Below, piece after piece: positions 15,752 through 23,946 of a stretch of DNA of 38,814 nt. Source of the DNA: Megasphaera paucivorans (GTDB lineage: Bacteria; Bacillota; Negativicutes; Veillonellales; Megasphaeraceae); contig NZ_FNHQ01000024.1 of NCBI RefSeq assembly GCF_900103535.1, forward strand, positions 1 to 38,814. The letters are read 5' to 3'. The position numbers and the translations under genes are program-made. Numbering within the stretch: position 1 is the first letter of the stretch; every line of letters begins with the position of its first letter. The notes below the pieces were generated by a model, which saw nothing but the letters and a program-made list of their open reading frames with translations, ran no database searches and was not told where the DNA came from.

Positions 15752-16872
15752 ATGTGCCATACCTCTGCCAGACTACCTGCCACATTCGCAGGATCAATAT
15801 ATATTACCTTATCCCCATATACATTACTTTCACGATTTCCCACAATAAAAAATGTCATTAAAGAATACAAATCCCCGCTGATATCCATAATCTCATTTTC
15901 AGAAGCCGCTGATATATAAAAAATGCAGCGGTAATTTTTTCTTCCACTTTCTACAAAACGATGAAGATTGCTTAGTGTTCCCTCCATGCGATCAGCACAC
16001 ATATACGCTGTCAATTGCTGATCTAAATCTGCCCTGTAATGAATATGTTTCGTATATAATACATCATTTTCTTGTCTGTAGGAAAAAACAAATCCGCCAT
16101 ACAGGGAAATAAGCCGAACACCTACAGCATAAAAAACTTCATATACAGCATTACAAACCTTTTCATCTGCCTGAAAGGGTATATCAAATAATAAAACGAT
16201 ATCCGCTTCTTGTTGTGCATAAAATTCTCTCATATATACATCGTCATGTGCAGCGCTTGCTTTCCAATGAATGTACCGGCTATTGTCTCCCGGGCGATAC
16301 AGCTTGATTCCGGCTAATTCTCCAGCAGTTCCCGTTGCCGCCAAAACCGTCCCGCACACGTTAATGTCGTCTGTACCTTGCCAAAGCTGCGGCATGACAA
16401 GTACTACATACGATCCCGGCACCTTGCGTTTATATGAAAAGAGATGCAGCAGATCTTGAAATATGACACTATCTATATATATTTCCATTCTGCCGCAGCA
16501 GGTCATATGATATGTATATACCATTGTATTAGTAGAATAAATAAACGAGTTAATAAAAAACAATGTATCTTCCAGTATTTTTCCGGATTTTTCCTTTTCC
16601 AAAATCCGTATGCTAATATCTGCTGCCGATACATAAAAACGATTTTTTATTTTGATTGGCACATGAATATCTTCGCCGCATACGACCGTGGCCAGCTCAT
16701 TATCAAAATCTATGGTAATGAACTTCTTTTCCATACACAGAAGGACCCAAGATAAAACAGGAATACTGCAGGTCAAGGCGAACAACAAAAATGCTTCATA
16801 TTGATCATACAAAAAATACAAACAGGCAGTAAAAAAGAACGTCAATATATATATCAGTCTAGGCCATGTCAT
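15748..16872 (-). CDS. DUF58 domain protein
   Basis: The protein has 374 residues with two N-terminal hydrophobic segments (residues about 5-45) and a DUF58 region whose signature is intact: LYRPGDNSRYIHWKASAAHD near residues 190-210, followed by REFYAQQEADIVLLFD, the start of a von Willebrand A-like fold. DUF58 proteins are encoded beside MoxR ATPases and are probably their membrane partners. The gene begins 5 bp after the moxR stop with a GGAG site inside moxR, and its own stop overlaps the next start. All three genes therefore form one transcript. Confidence 0.9.
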   Translation of the reverse strand: MTWPRLIYILTFFFTACLYFLYDQYEAFLLFALTCSIPVLSWVLLCMEKKFITIDFDNELATVVCGEDIHVPIKIKNRFYVSAADISIRILEKEKSGKILEDTLFFINSFIYSTNTMVYTYHMTCCGRMEIYIDSVIFQDLLHLFSYKRKVPGSYVVLVMPQLWQGTDDINVCGTVLAATGTAGELAGIKLYRPGDNSRYIHWKASAAHDDVYMREFYAQQEADIVLLFDIPFQADEKVCNAVYEVFYAVGVRLISLYGGFVFSYRQENDVLYTKHIHYRADLDQQLTAYMCADRMEGTLSNLHRFVESGRKNYRCIFYISAASENEIMDISGDLYSLMTFFIVGNRESNVYGDKVIYIDPANVAGSLAEVWHI

Positions 16873-16877
16873 CAGAA

Positions 16878-17822
16878 TTACTCCACAATTTTCGGCAACG
16901 GTATCGATTGAACGATCTCCGCAAAAATATCATCCACTGAACGATGTTTAAAGCGTGCTTGACTGGTAATAATCAAGCGATGCTGCAATACCGGTTTTAA
17001 AATAGCAGTCACATCATCCGGCCGGGCAAAAGACCGTCCGTCTAACATGGCTCTTGCTTGTATCATTTTAATAGCTGCCACGCTGCCACGCGGACTAATA
17101 CCAAACAAAATCAGCGGAGATCGTCTGGTAGCCGCTGCCAATTCGGCAATATACTCATATATGCTGTCGTCTACATATACACGCTTTGTAGCCTCTTGCA
17201 ATTGGATAATTATCTCTGCATTGACTATACTTTTGATCGTATGCAAGGCATGATCGTGGATCTCTTTTAGAATTTGGATTTCCTCTGCAACACCCGGATA
17301 GCCAATAGATAATCTGATCAAAAATCGATCTACCTGCGACTCCGGCAGCGCCTGTGTTCCGATAGAACCCGCAGGATTTTGTGTTGCTATAACGGTAAAA
17401 GGCTTTGGCACTGGCCTTGTTATTCCATCTACCGTTATATTTCCCTCCTCCATGACCTCCAGTAAAGCGGACTGTGTACGTGGAGATGTCCTATTGATTT
17501 CATCAGCCAGCAAAATATTTGTCATACCCGTTCCGGCAATATAACGAAACGTATTTGTATTTTTATCATACATAGAAAAACCCGTAATATCCGAGGGCAA
17601 CACATCCGGCGTAAACTGCATTCGTTTATGTGATACTCCCAAAGCTTTGGCAAAGGCAATGGATATGGTTGTCTTTCCTACCCCGGGAACATCGTCGATT
17701 AAAATATGACCGCCGGCTAAAATAGCCATCATGATCTTTTCTAATATATCAGTCTTGCCAACAACTGCCTTTTCAACCTCTGCTAATACTGCCTGTATAA
17801 CCGTATGTTCATCTGACATCAT
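16878..17822 (-). CDS. MoxR-family AAA+ ATPase
   Basis: The protein has 314 residues. Walker A is in DDVPGVGKTTISIAFAKAL (about residues 38-57) and Walker B in NILLADEINRTSPRTQSALL. MEEGNITVDG is the usual pre-sensor loop, and ATQNPAGSIGTQALPESQVD holds sensor 1. The C-terminal lid contains GISPRGSVAAIKMIQARA. MoxR ATPases act as chaperones for partner proteins of the DUF58/VWA type. Two adjacent ATGs (17822, 17819) follow GGAGGAG, and the second has the better spacing. It is the first gene of the three-gene operon. Confidence 0.93.
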   Translation of the reverse strand: MMSDEHTVIQAVLAEVEKAVVGKTDILEKIMMAILAGGHILIDDVPGVGKTTISIAFAKALGVSHKRMQFTPDVLPSDITGFSMYDKNTNTFRYIAGTGMTNILLADEINRTSPRTQSALLEVMEEGNITVDGITRPVPKPFTVIATQNPAGSIGTQALPESQVDRFLIRLSIGYPGVAEEIQILKEIHDHALHTIKSIVNAEIIIQLQEATKRVYVDDSIYEYIAELAAATRRSPLILFGISPRGSVAAIKMIQARAMLDGRSFARPDDVTAILKPVLQHRLIITSQARFKHRSVDDIFAEIVQSIPLPKIVE

Positions 17823-18214
17823 AAACTCCTCCAGAAAAATATTCTTGCATAAAACATGTATATTATTTTACCACTATCACTATAATTTTTATAGCATGAT
17901 ATATAGCTGGCTTATCCTCTGATACCCCTCCTAAAAACATAAATAATGAAATCCCATATTCTCTATTCAAATAGAAACCCCTTATAATTACTTGTTTTAC
18001 AGTCCCTTTCTCGGCACACGGTTCCCACTAAAATATATCACTGAAAAAAATACTTTAAAATTTTTCTAACGTATTCTATCCAAACTTCTTATAAACTTTC
18101 CGTTCCTTATATTAACGAATAATTAATCTATAAAAACGCGAAGAGGTATACCTCTCTATAAAAAATAATGGACTCCTGTTGTTTCAATCGATACCTGCGT
18201 AGAATTATTAAAAT

Positions 18215-18243
18215 TTGACAAGCATCATAAATAATAATATAAT
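18215..18243 (+). promoter_or_regulatory. Consensus sigma-70 promoter of the usp-MFS-marR operon
   Basis: TTGACA (18215-18220), a 17-base spacer and TATAAT (18238-18243) match the consensus in all 12 box positions. It lies 80 bp before the usp start. Such a promoter would be very strong unless repressed, which fits the inverted repeat just downstream. Confidence 0.85.
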
Positions 18244-18257
18244 GCAATTTATTAGCA

Positions 18258-18294
18258 AATAATGTACTAGTTAATTATATACTAGTGCATTATT
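18258..18294. promoter_or_regulatory. Inverted-repeat operator, probably bound by the operon's own MarR protein
   Basis: Arms AATAATGTACTAGT (18258-18271) and ACTAGTGCATTATT (18281-18294) are complementary at 13 of 14 positions with a 9-base centre. They start about 15 bp downstream of the -10 box, over the expected transcription start and early leader. A repressor here would block initiation or clearance. The marR gene at the end of the operon is the obvious candidate. Confidence 0.6.
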
Positions 18295-18322
18295 TATTTA
18301 TTTATTTAGAAAGGATGATACG

Positions 18323-18751
18323 ATGTTTAAAAAAATTTTAGTTCCAATTGACGGGTCAGCAGAAGCAATAGCAGCTATAACATATGCCAGAGAAATAGCT
18401 GAAAAATTTAATAGTACCATAACCGTAATTCACGTTATTCAACATCCCGCTTATCTCACTTCCGATTCTCACCCCTTACTAATCAAAAGTCTGGATGAAA
18501 GGGGAAATGAAATAATAGCTCAGGCTTTGACTTATTTTAAAAACTTTGAGGGACGCGTAGAAACACGTATTGAATACGGTCATCCCGGAATAAAAATTAC
18601 AGAAATCAGTAAAGAACATAACTATTCTTTAATTATCATGGGCCGACGTGGCATGAGTGATATTGCTAAGCTATTAATTGGCAGTGTTAGTAATTATGTG
18701 CTTCATTATGCTTGTTGTCCGACCCTGGTTATACAGGATACTGACTACTGA
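18323..18751 (+). CDS. Universal stress protein (UspA family)
   Basis: The protein has 142 residues and a single Usp domain. It starts MFKKILVPIDGSAEAIAAI and ends with the ATP-binding loop IIMGRRGMSDIAKLLIGSVS and CPTLVIQ, matching the G-2x-G-9x-G-S pattern of ATP-binding Usp proteins. Cytoplasmic; the exact role is unknown, but Usp proteins are made under stress. It is the first gene of an operon with an efflux-type MFS and a MarR regulator, 27 bp upstream of the MFS gene. An AAAGGATG site precedes the ATG. Confidence 0.92.
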   Translation: MFKKILVPIDGSAEAIAAITYAREIAEKFNSTITVIHVIQHPAYLTSDSHPLLIKSLDERGNEIIAQALTYFKNFEGRVETRIEYGHPGIKITEISKEHNYSLIIMGRRGMSDIAKLLIGSVSNYVLHYACCPTLVIQDTDY

Positions 18752-18778
18752 TTTTTTAGCAGAGGAGTTATACATACA

Positions 18779-19990
18779 ATGATGAATAAAAAAGAAAAAT
18801 TATGGACACCCAATTTTATTACACTTACTGTTACAAATGGCTTATTATTTGCAGGCTTCCATGGCTTATTACCCACCCTTCCTATCTATGTTTTGCAGCA
18901 GGGCGGAACAAATGCACAAGTAGGCCTTCTTGCTGGTATTTTTACGTTTTCCGCGATTATAATACGTTTTTTTACGGATTCAGGTATTGCTAAATTTGGC
19001 AAAACTCACTTTTTATTATTAGGCATTTTTATCTGCCTACTGTCTGCCCTATGTTATAATTTTATCAATGAGGTCGATCATATTTTATATATCCGGGTAT
19101 TGCATGGCATTGGATTTGGTATTGCGACCACCCTATATGCGACCATCGTAGTCGACATTGTTCCGAGTTCACGTCGAGGTGAAGGCATTGGCTACTTTGG
19201 TCTTGGAACCACTTTTATGATGGCGTTTGCCCCGGCTGCCGGCATATGGATTATTGATAATTTTAGTTTTTCTATATTATTTATTGTTGCAGCAGTATGT
19301 CAAGCATTCGCATTAGTTTGGATTTCTTTTTGTAAATTTACAATTTCTGATTCAATGACCGTCCCAACACAGACCGCTCCGCTTTCTGTGTTGGACAGAA
19401 TCGTTGAAACCAACGCACTTTTTCAAGCCTTTCTTACATTATTATTTGGTGCTTGTGTCGGTGGATTGCTTAGTTTTGTAGCTTTACTTGCCCGGGAAGT
19501 ACATATTCAAAACGCAGGATATTTCTTTTTAGTATGTACCGCTTGCGTGTTTATATCCAGAATTTTTACAGGCAAAATATTTGACGCTAAAGGACATGCC
19601 TGGGTCATTTTCCCCGGAGCGATTCTGTTAATGGTCGGCTCATTGTTGTTATCACAAACAACCACAATCACATTATTATTAGCCGCTGCTATATTATATG
19701 GACTAGGAATCGGGACGACGATGCCGGCTCTTCAGACTTGGATTATTAACGTTGTACCGGCAAATCGCCGTAGCATTGCAAGCGCAACATTTTATAATTT
19801 TATGGATATTGGCGTAGGTGGAGGTTCTATTATATTAGGACTATTTGCTGAAAAAACAGGGTATGCTTCTGTATATTATTATTCGGCCGCAATTATGGCA
19901 GTTTTTCTTATTAGTTATGGCTTTTATATTGTTCATCATAAAACTTCTGCTCAGAATGCACCTATCTTACAGACAACTCAAGATAATTAA
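18779..19990 (+). CDS. MFS transporter, drug-efflux-like
   Basis: The protein has 403 residues with twelve hydrophobic segments. The loop 2-3 motif is present in the form IIRFFTDSGIAKFGK. RVLHGIGFGIATTLYAT and IVPSSRRGEGIGYFGLG are typical of the sugar-efflux/multidrug branch of MFS. The best start is the first of two ATGs, 11 bases after GAGGAG. The pairing with a MarR repressor and a stress protein suggests export of a toxic compound that also acts as inducer (inference). The substrate is unknown. Confidence 0.85.
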   Translation: MMNKKEKLWTPNFITLTVTNGLLFAGFHGLLPTLPIYVLQQGGTNAQVGLLAGIFTFSAIIIRFFTDSGIAKFGKTHFLLLGIFICLLSALCYNFINEVDHILYIRVLHGIGFGIATTLYATIVVDIVPSSRRGEGIGYFGLGTTFMMAFAPAAGIWIIDNFSFSILFIVAAVCQAFALVWISFCKFTISDSMTVPTQTAPLSVLDRIVETNALFQAFLTLLFGACVGGLLSFVALLAREVHIQNAGYFFLVCTACVFISRIFTGKIFDAKGHAWVIFPGAILLMVGSLLLSQTTTITLLLAAAILYGLGIGTTMPALQTWIINVVPANRRSIASATFYNFMDIGVGGGSIILGLFAEKTGYASVYYYSAAIMAVFLISYGFYIVHHKTSAQNAPILQTTQDN

Positions 19991-20103
19991 TCCATATGAT
20001 GACGCTACTTGATTTTTCTGAATGATATATCTATGATATATATAAAGAATACTGTAAAATGATTGTTCGTGATGAAAATCCAACAATAATTAGGAGCGTT
20101 AAA

Positions 20104-20535
20104 ATGGAAAAAACAGATACTGTGGTTCATCAACTTTACCAAACCACTCGAATCATTACTAAGGAAATCAATCGTCTCTTAGAACAATATGAACTCCATA
20201 GTTCAGAATGGACAGTTATCGCAAGCATAAAAGAAAAGGGTGTTGTTTCTCAAATTGTATTAGCAGAACACCTGAATATTGAGCCATCGGCAATATCAAA
20301 AAGCTTAATTTCTTTAGAAAAAAAAGGATTAATTCAACGTGAAGAAGGATTGGATAAAAGGGAAAAAAGGGTTTCTTTAACCGAAAAAGCAATGGGTCTT
20401 TATCCTACTTGGGAACATATCGTCAAACAACATCGCAATCAACTTTTACAAGGTGTTTCCGCTGAAAAATTAGATGATCTATTTTTAACATTAAAAACTA
20501 TTTTTTTTAATGCACAGAACATAACAAAATCATAA
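20104..20535 (+). CDS. MarR-family transcriptional regulator
   Basis: The protein has 143 residues and a typical MarR winged helix: SSEWTVIASIKEKG, then VVSQIVLAEHLNIEPSAISK, SLISLEKKGLIQREE and the wing DKREKRVSLTEKA. AGGAG 8 bases upstream fixes the start at 20104. A start at 20059 would place that site inside the gene. It closes the usp-MFS-marR operon, 113 bp after the MFS gene. It probably represses the operon by binding the inverted repeat at 18258-18294. Confidence 0.88.
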   Translation: MEKTDTVVHQLYQTTRIITKEINRLLEQYELHSSEWTVIASIKEKGVVSQIVLAEHLNIEPSAISKSLISLEKKGLIQREEGLDKREKRVSLTEKAMGLYPTWEHIVKQHRNQLLQGVSAEKLDDLFLTLKTIFFNAQNITKS

Positions 20536-20725
20536 TAACCCGAGATACTATACAGGCCAATCATTATCGTTTTTTAATATATCCCGCTAACGCAGCAACG
20601 TCTTTTTTTACTATAAACTGCACGGTACTTCCAATGCTATATTACGACGTAAAGATAAATCTTTGGATGAAATAAACATGATAGCATGGGTTCAGCCAAC
20701 ATTATCAATACCACTCTTTACACAA
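20536..20725. other. Intergenic stretch with a possible gene remnant
   Basis: A frame without a start codon at about 20595-20750 on the plus strand reads NAILRRKDKSLDEINMIAWV followed by QPTLSIPLF. It looks protein-like but is too short to identify. It may be the tail of a decayed gene. No promoter or ribosome binding site is seen. Confidence 0.25.
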
Positions 20726-20777
20726 CAAAATACGCACGGCACCCCATGATTTCCTATAGGTCGCCGTGCGTATTTTG
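20726..20777. terminator. Bidirectional terminator between marR and ridA
   Basis: Perfect 15-bp arms CAAAATACGCACGGC (20726-20740) and GCCGTGCGTATTTTG (20763-20777) surround a 22-base loop. A-rich and T-rich arm ends serve the two convergent transcripts. Confidence 0.75.
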
Positions 20778-20858
20778 CTACTTCCTTATAATAAAGTGGG
20801 TGCATATTCTACTGCTCGCAAAGAAAAGATAACAAAAGTTTTAATGCATTCCATCATT

Positions 20859-21236
20859 TTACCGAGCCGCCACAACTTCAATTTCCACTTTTGCTCCTTT
20901 CGGCAGATCCGCTACCTGAAAAGCCGCCCGAGCGGGAAAAGGAGCTTGAAAAAACGTACCGTAAACATCATTCATTGCTCCGAAATCATGGATATCCGCC
21001 AACAAAACTGTTGATTTTACAATATTGGCAAAAGTTAAACCCGCTTCAGTCAAAATCGTTTCTATATTCATCAGAGAAACACGTGTTTGTTCTTTAATAT
21101 CATCAGAAGGAAATTCTCCCGTAGTCGTTACAATCGGAAGCTGTCCGGATACAAAAATCAATCCATCATGTTCAATAGCCTGCGAATACGGTCCGATAGC
21201 TGCCGGTGCTAATTTACTTTTAATTTCTTTATTCAT
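20859..21236 (-). CDS. ridA: RidA family enamine/imine deaminase
   Basis: The protein has 125 residues and the whole RidA/YjgF pattern: LAPAAIGPYSQAIEHDGLIF, VSGQLPI, NIETILTEAGLTFANIVKST, and the active-site arginine in FPARAAFQVADLPKGAKVEIE. RidA hydrolyses 2-aminoacrylate and related reactive enamines released by PLP enzymes. AAAGGAG 11 bases upstream makes the ATG at 21236 the start. It is the last gene of an operon with a C-S lyase-type PLP enzyme, a source of just such intermediates. The operon therefore appears to carry its own detoxification step. Confidence 0.93.
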   Translation of the reverse strand: MNKEIKSKLAPAAIGPYSQAIEHDGLIFVSGQLPIVTTTGEFPSDDIKEQTRVSLMNIETILTEAGLTFANIVKSTVLLADIHDFGAMNDVYGTFFQAPFPARAAFQVADLPKGAKVEIEVVAAR

Positions 21237-21252
21237 TAGGTGATACACTCCT

Positions 21253-22482
21253 TTACGCTTGGGAAACGCGAGAATTTTTTAACCAATTTTTCCCATGAAC
21301 AACGCGGGAAATAATCATTGCCAATCCGGTGTCGCCAGTAACATTAATGACTGTCGCCGGTGCGTCAGTAATCGTGCCGATAAGGACCATAATAGGAATA
21401 GAAACAGTTGGAAAACCAAAAACAGAGACAATAAATATTTCAGCCACATATCCCCCAGCAGGAATTCCCCCCATTACGACAGACGCAATGACTGCGACAA
21501 CAATAGACAGGAAAATGTTTTCCGGTGTCACATAGTTGATGCCAAAAGCTTCACAAAGTAACGATATTTTTAAAATTTGAATGATACAGGCTCCATCTTT
21601 ATGTAAGTTAGCGCCTAAAGGAATAGCCAAATCACCAACATCGGCAGGAATACCAATCTTTTTGGCATGGAGTAAGTTGACCGGCAACGTCGCTGCGGAT
21701 GAACAGGTTCCGAGCGCTGTCAGAGCCGGCGCGGCTGCCCCTTTCCACCACGTCTTTACCCCATTTTTACCAGCCCCGATATAAGCCATAACCGTTTGTG
21801 ACACGATAAAATAGACAACAACAACGAAAAGATATAATACAATCCCTTTACCAAGAGGGCCGACAACAGAATTACCATATTTGCCAATCAAGATCGCAAA
21901 GTAGCAACCCAGGCCCAGGGGAGCCAGCTTCATGACAATATTAATAACCTGAACAATGACTGCCGTCAAATCATTCATTGCTTTGACAATGGCCTTTCCT
22001 TTTTCTCCTGCTTTGATAATAGCAATAGAAAAGATGACCGTAAATACGATGAGTGCCATCAGATTCGCTTTGGAAAAGAGTTTTGGAAAGTCGTCTACAG
22101 CAAACATAGCTAATAAATTCATACTCCCCGACGCATTGGAAATATCTTGCGACATATCCAGAACCATTCCCTGCCCCGGATTGACGATAATGGCCGGAAT
22201 GATCATAAACAGGCAGGCGATTGTCCCGGTAATCAAGGTTCCCGCCAAAAAAGTTCCCATAATTTTTTTAAGTTTTGATAAATCATCCATTTGAGCAATT
22301 GCAGCTGTCAGCGAACAAAAAATGAGCGGTACAACACAACAATACAATAAGTCAAGAAACAAGTCGGCTATCGGTTGTAATATCGCGGCTCCTTCTCCCC
22401 AAAATTTCCCAACGACACCACCAATAATCATAGCGGCCAGTAAGATAAATGAAGATTTATAAGTTTTCCATATTTTTCCCAT
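21253..22482 (-). CDS. Dicarboxylate/amino acid:cation symporter (DAACS family)
   Basis: The protein has 409 residues with about eight membrane helices plus re-entrant loops. Family landmarks are visible: the serine-rich hairpin ALGTCSSAATLPVN (usually SSSTLP), AIPLGANLHKDGACI in place of the NMDGT region, and DAPATVINVTGDTGLAMIIS in helix 8. The altered NLHKDG and DTG positions set it apart from classical glutamate carriers and suggest a small neutral substrate such as serine or cysteine, or another amino acid (inference). It lies between the PLP enzyme and ridA genes with gaps of about 20 bp on each side, so it likely imports the substrate of the lyase. Confidence 0.88.
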   Translation of the reverse strand: MGKIWKTYKSSFILLAAMIIGGVVGKFWGEGAAILQPIADLFLDLLYCCVVPLIFCSLTAAIAQMDDLSKLKKIMGTFLAGTLITGTIACLFMIIPAIIVNPGQGMVLDMSQDISNASGSMNLLAMFAVDDFPKLFSKANLMALIVFTVIFSIAIIKAGEKGKAIVKAMNDLTAVIVQVINIVMKLAPLGLGCYFAILIGKYGNSVVGPLGKGIVLYLFVVVVYFIVSQTVMAYIGAGKNGVKTWWKGAAAPALTALGTCSSAATLPVNLLHAKKIGIPADVGDLAIPLGANLHKDGACIIQILKISLLCEAFGINYVTPENIFLSIVVAVIASVVMGGIPAGGYVAEIFIVSVFGFPTVSIPIMVLIGTITDAPATVINVTGDTGLAMIISRVVHGKNWLKNSRVSQA

Positions 22483-22503
22483 AATATATAATTCCCCCTT
22501 TAT

Positions 22504-23691
22504 TTACTTGATATGCAAATCAAAAGCTGTTTTCAGCTGATTGAACACTTGAATAACAGTCGATCGCGGACACGCCATATTAAAGCGTTCAAATTGTGCT
22601 GTCTCTTTACCAAATATTTTACCTGAATCAAGCCAAAGTTTTGCTTCATTAACAATGAGATTATCCAATTCATCATCACTGAAACCATAACCGGAAAAAT
22701 CAATCCAAATCAAATATGTCCCTTCTGTATCGACAAAAACAGCTTTGGGAAAATTCTTATCAACAAACTCTTTCGCATAGGTAATATTCCCAGCAATATA
22801 ATGTACCATTTCTTTAACCCACGTATCACCCTTAGTGTAACAAGATTTGACAGCCATCTGCCCCATAACACTGCCTTGGCTATAGCCGGATGCAGCATTG
22901 GCTTTGCGGTATTGCTCCCGTAATTTTGGGTTAGGAATGATAATGTTGGCCGGTTGGAATCCAGCAACATTGAATGTTTTACTTGGTGACGTATAAAGAA
23001 CAAGATTATCCCAATATCGGACATCCATACAAAGAAAGCTTGTAAAATGGTGCGGAGCATAAACAAAATCACAATGGATTTCATCATCCATGATAAGTAC
23101 CTGATGTTTCTGACAGATATCCCCGAGACGGGTCATTTCTTCTTTTGTCCATACGCGGCCAGCCGGATTATGCGGGCTGCACATCATAAAAACTTTTACA
23201 TCATTATCGACAATTTTCTTTTCAAAATCATCAAAATCAATGGTATATTTTCCATTTTCATAATGAAGTTGATTATTGATAAATCTGCGGCCGTTATCTT
23301 CAATAACTTCGCGGAACGGATAGTATACCGGTTGTTGAATCAAAATAGCATCTCCAGGTTTGGTAAAAGCTTTCACTCCCGTAGCCAATCCGTAGACAAC
23401 ACCGCATCCAAGCGTAACCCATTCCGATTTGACATGATACCCATGATGAACGAAAAACCAGCGATCAAGAGCTGCATAATATTCATCATCTGGATCTGTA
23501 TATCCAAAAATACCATGATCAATCCGGGTATGAAAATCAGCAAGAATTTCTTCCGGCAAAGAAAAATCCATATCAGCAATCCACATGGGGAGTAAATCCA
23601 TACGTCCTTTCCGCTGCATTCCAAAATCATACTTTAAACAACTTGTCCCTTTTCGATTAACCAACTTGTCAAAATCATACTGTCTTTCCAT
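22504..23691 (-). CDS. patB: MalY/PatB-type PLP C-S lyase/aminotransferase
   Basis: The protein has 395 residues and belongs to the fold-type I aminotransferase family of the MalY/PatB subgroup. That group includes cystathionine beta-lyases and cysteine desulfhydrases that make pyruvate, ammonia and thiols or sulfide via 2-aminoacrylate. Landmarks are LPMWIADMDF, then FGYTDPDDEYYAALDRWF, CSPHNPAGRVW, MDDEIHCDFVY, the PLP lysine in SPSKTFNVAGFQPAN, and FNMACPRS with the carboxylate arginine. A TTG at 23709 would overlap the GAGGG site. The ATG at 23691 (MERQYDFDKL) is the start. It is the first gene of the lyase-symporter-ridA operon, divergent from a marR gene. Confidence 0.9.
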   Translation of the reverse strand: MERQYDFDKLVNRKGTSCLKYDFGMQRKGRMDLLPMWIADMDFSLPEEILADFHTRIDHGIFGYTDPDDEYYAALDRWFFVHHGYHVKSEWVTLGCGVVYGLATGVKAFTKPGDAILIQQPVYYPFREVIEDNGRRFINNQLHYENGKYTIDFDDFEKKIVDNDVKVFMMCSPHNPAGRVWTKEEMTRLGDICQKHQVLIMDDEIHCDFVYAPHHFTSFLCMDVRYWDNLVLYTSPSKTFNVAGFQPANIIIPNPKLREQYRKANAASGYSQGSVMGQMAVKSCYTKGDTWVKEMVHYIAGNITYAKEFVDKNFPKAVFVDTEGTYLIWIDFSGYGFSDDELDNLIVNEAKLWLDSGKIFGKETAQFERFNMACPRSTVIQVFNQLKTAFDLHIK

Positions 23692-23717
23692 AGTGCATCC
23701 CTCTTTCAAAAAATTAT

Positions 23718-23740
23718 TATAGTTTAATAACTAAACTATA
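23718..23740. promoter_or_regulatory. Operator 1 in the patB-marR divergent region
   Basis: The perfect inverted repeat TATAGTTTA (23718-23726) / TAAACTATA (23732-23740) with a 5-base centre lies just downstream of the patB promoter. The TAGTTTA half-site recurs at the second operator near the marR gene, as expected for a shared regulator. Confidence 0.55.
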
Positions 23741-23750
23741 TATTAATTAA

Positions 23751-23779
23751 ACCATACACACTATACCAACATTTGTCAA
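23751..23779 (-). promoter_or_regulatory. Promoter of the patB operon
   Basis: On the minus strand TTGACA (23779-23774) is a perfect -35 box, followed by 17 bases and TATGGT (23756-23751). The ATG is about 60 bp downstream. Operator 1 covers the region just after the expected start point. Confidence 0.6.
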
Positions 23780-23880
23780 TTATTTTAATTTTAGTTGCTA
23801 AACTGTAATCGTTGAGCATAGCTTATTTACATTATGTAATTTTGCTTATTATGGGTTATTTATATAATCTTAATTGATTT

Positions 23881-23920
23881 ATCACATAATATAGTTTATA
23901 ATTAAACAATATTATGTGAT
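23881..23920. promoter_or_regulatory. Operator 2: 40-bp near-perfect palindrome before marR
   Basis: Perfect 12-bp outer arms ATCACATAATAT (23881-23892) and ATATTATGTGAT (23909-23920) enclose an inner inverted repeat GTTTA/TAAAC (TAGTTTATAATTAAACA). It ends 26 bp before the marR start, where it would control marR itself. The inner part shares TAGTTTA with operator 1. Confidence 0.6.
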
Positions 23921-23946
23921 AGAAATAATTATTCAGGAGAATTAAA

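Larger units (their letters stand above)
17823..18322. other. Divergent intergenic region between the moxR and usp operons
   Basis: This 500-bp AT-rich stretch holds no gene that I can support. Its right end carries the usp promoter and operator, listed separately. A perfect 14-bp palindrome AGAGGTATACCTCT (18142-18155) is the only other notable element. The moxR promoter must be near the left end but no clear -35/-10 pair stands out. Confidence 0.5.

Noticed and set aside
18142-18155. Palindrome AGAGGTATACCTCT as a regulatory site
   Set aside because: No promoter or partner regulator can be linked to it; it could be chance in AT-rich DNA.
20595-20750. Short protein-like frame after marR
   Set aside because: No start, no ribosome binding site and no recognisable family; it runs into the terminator hairpin.
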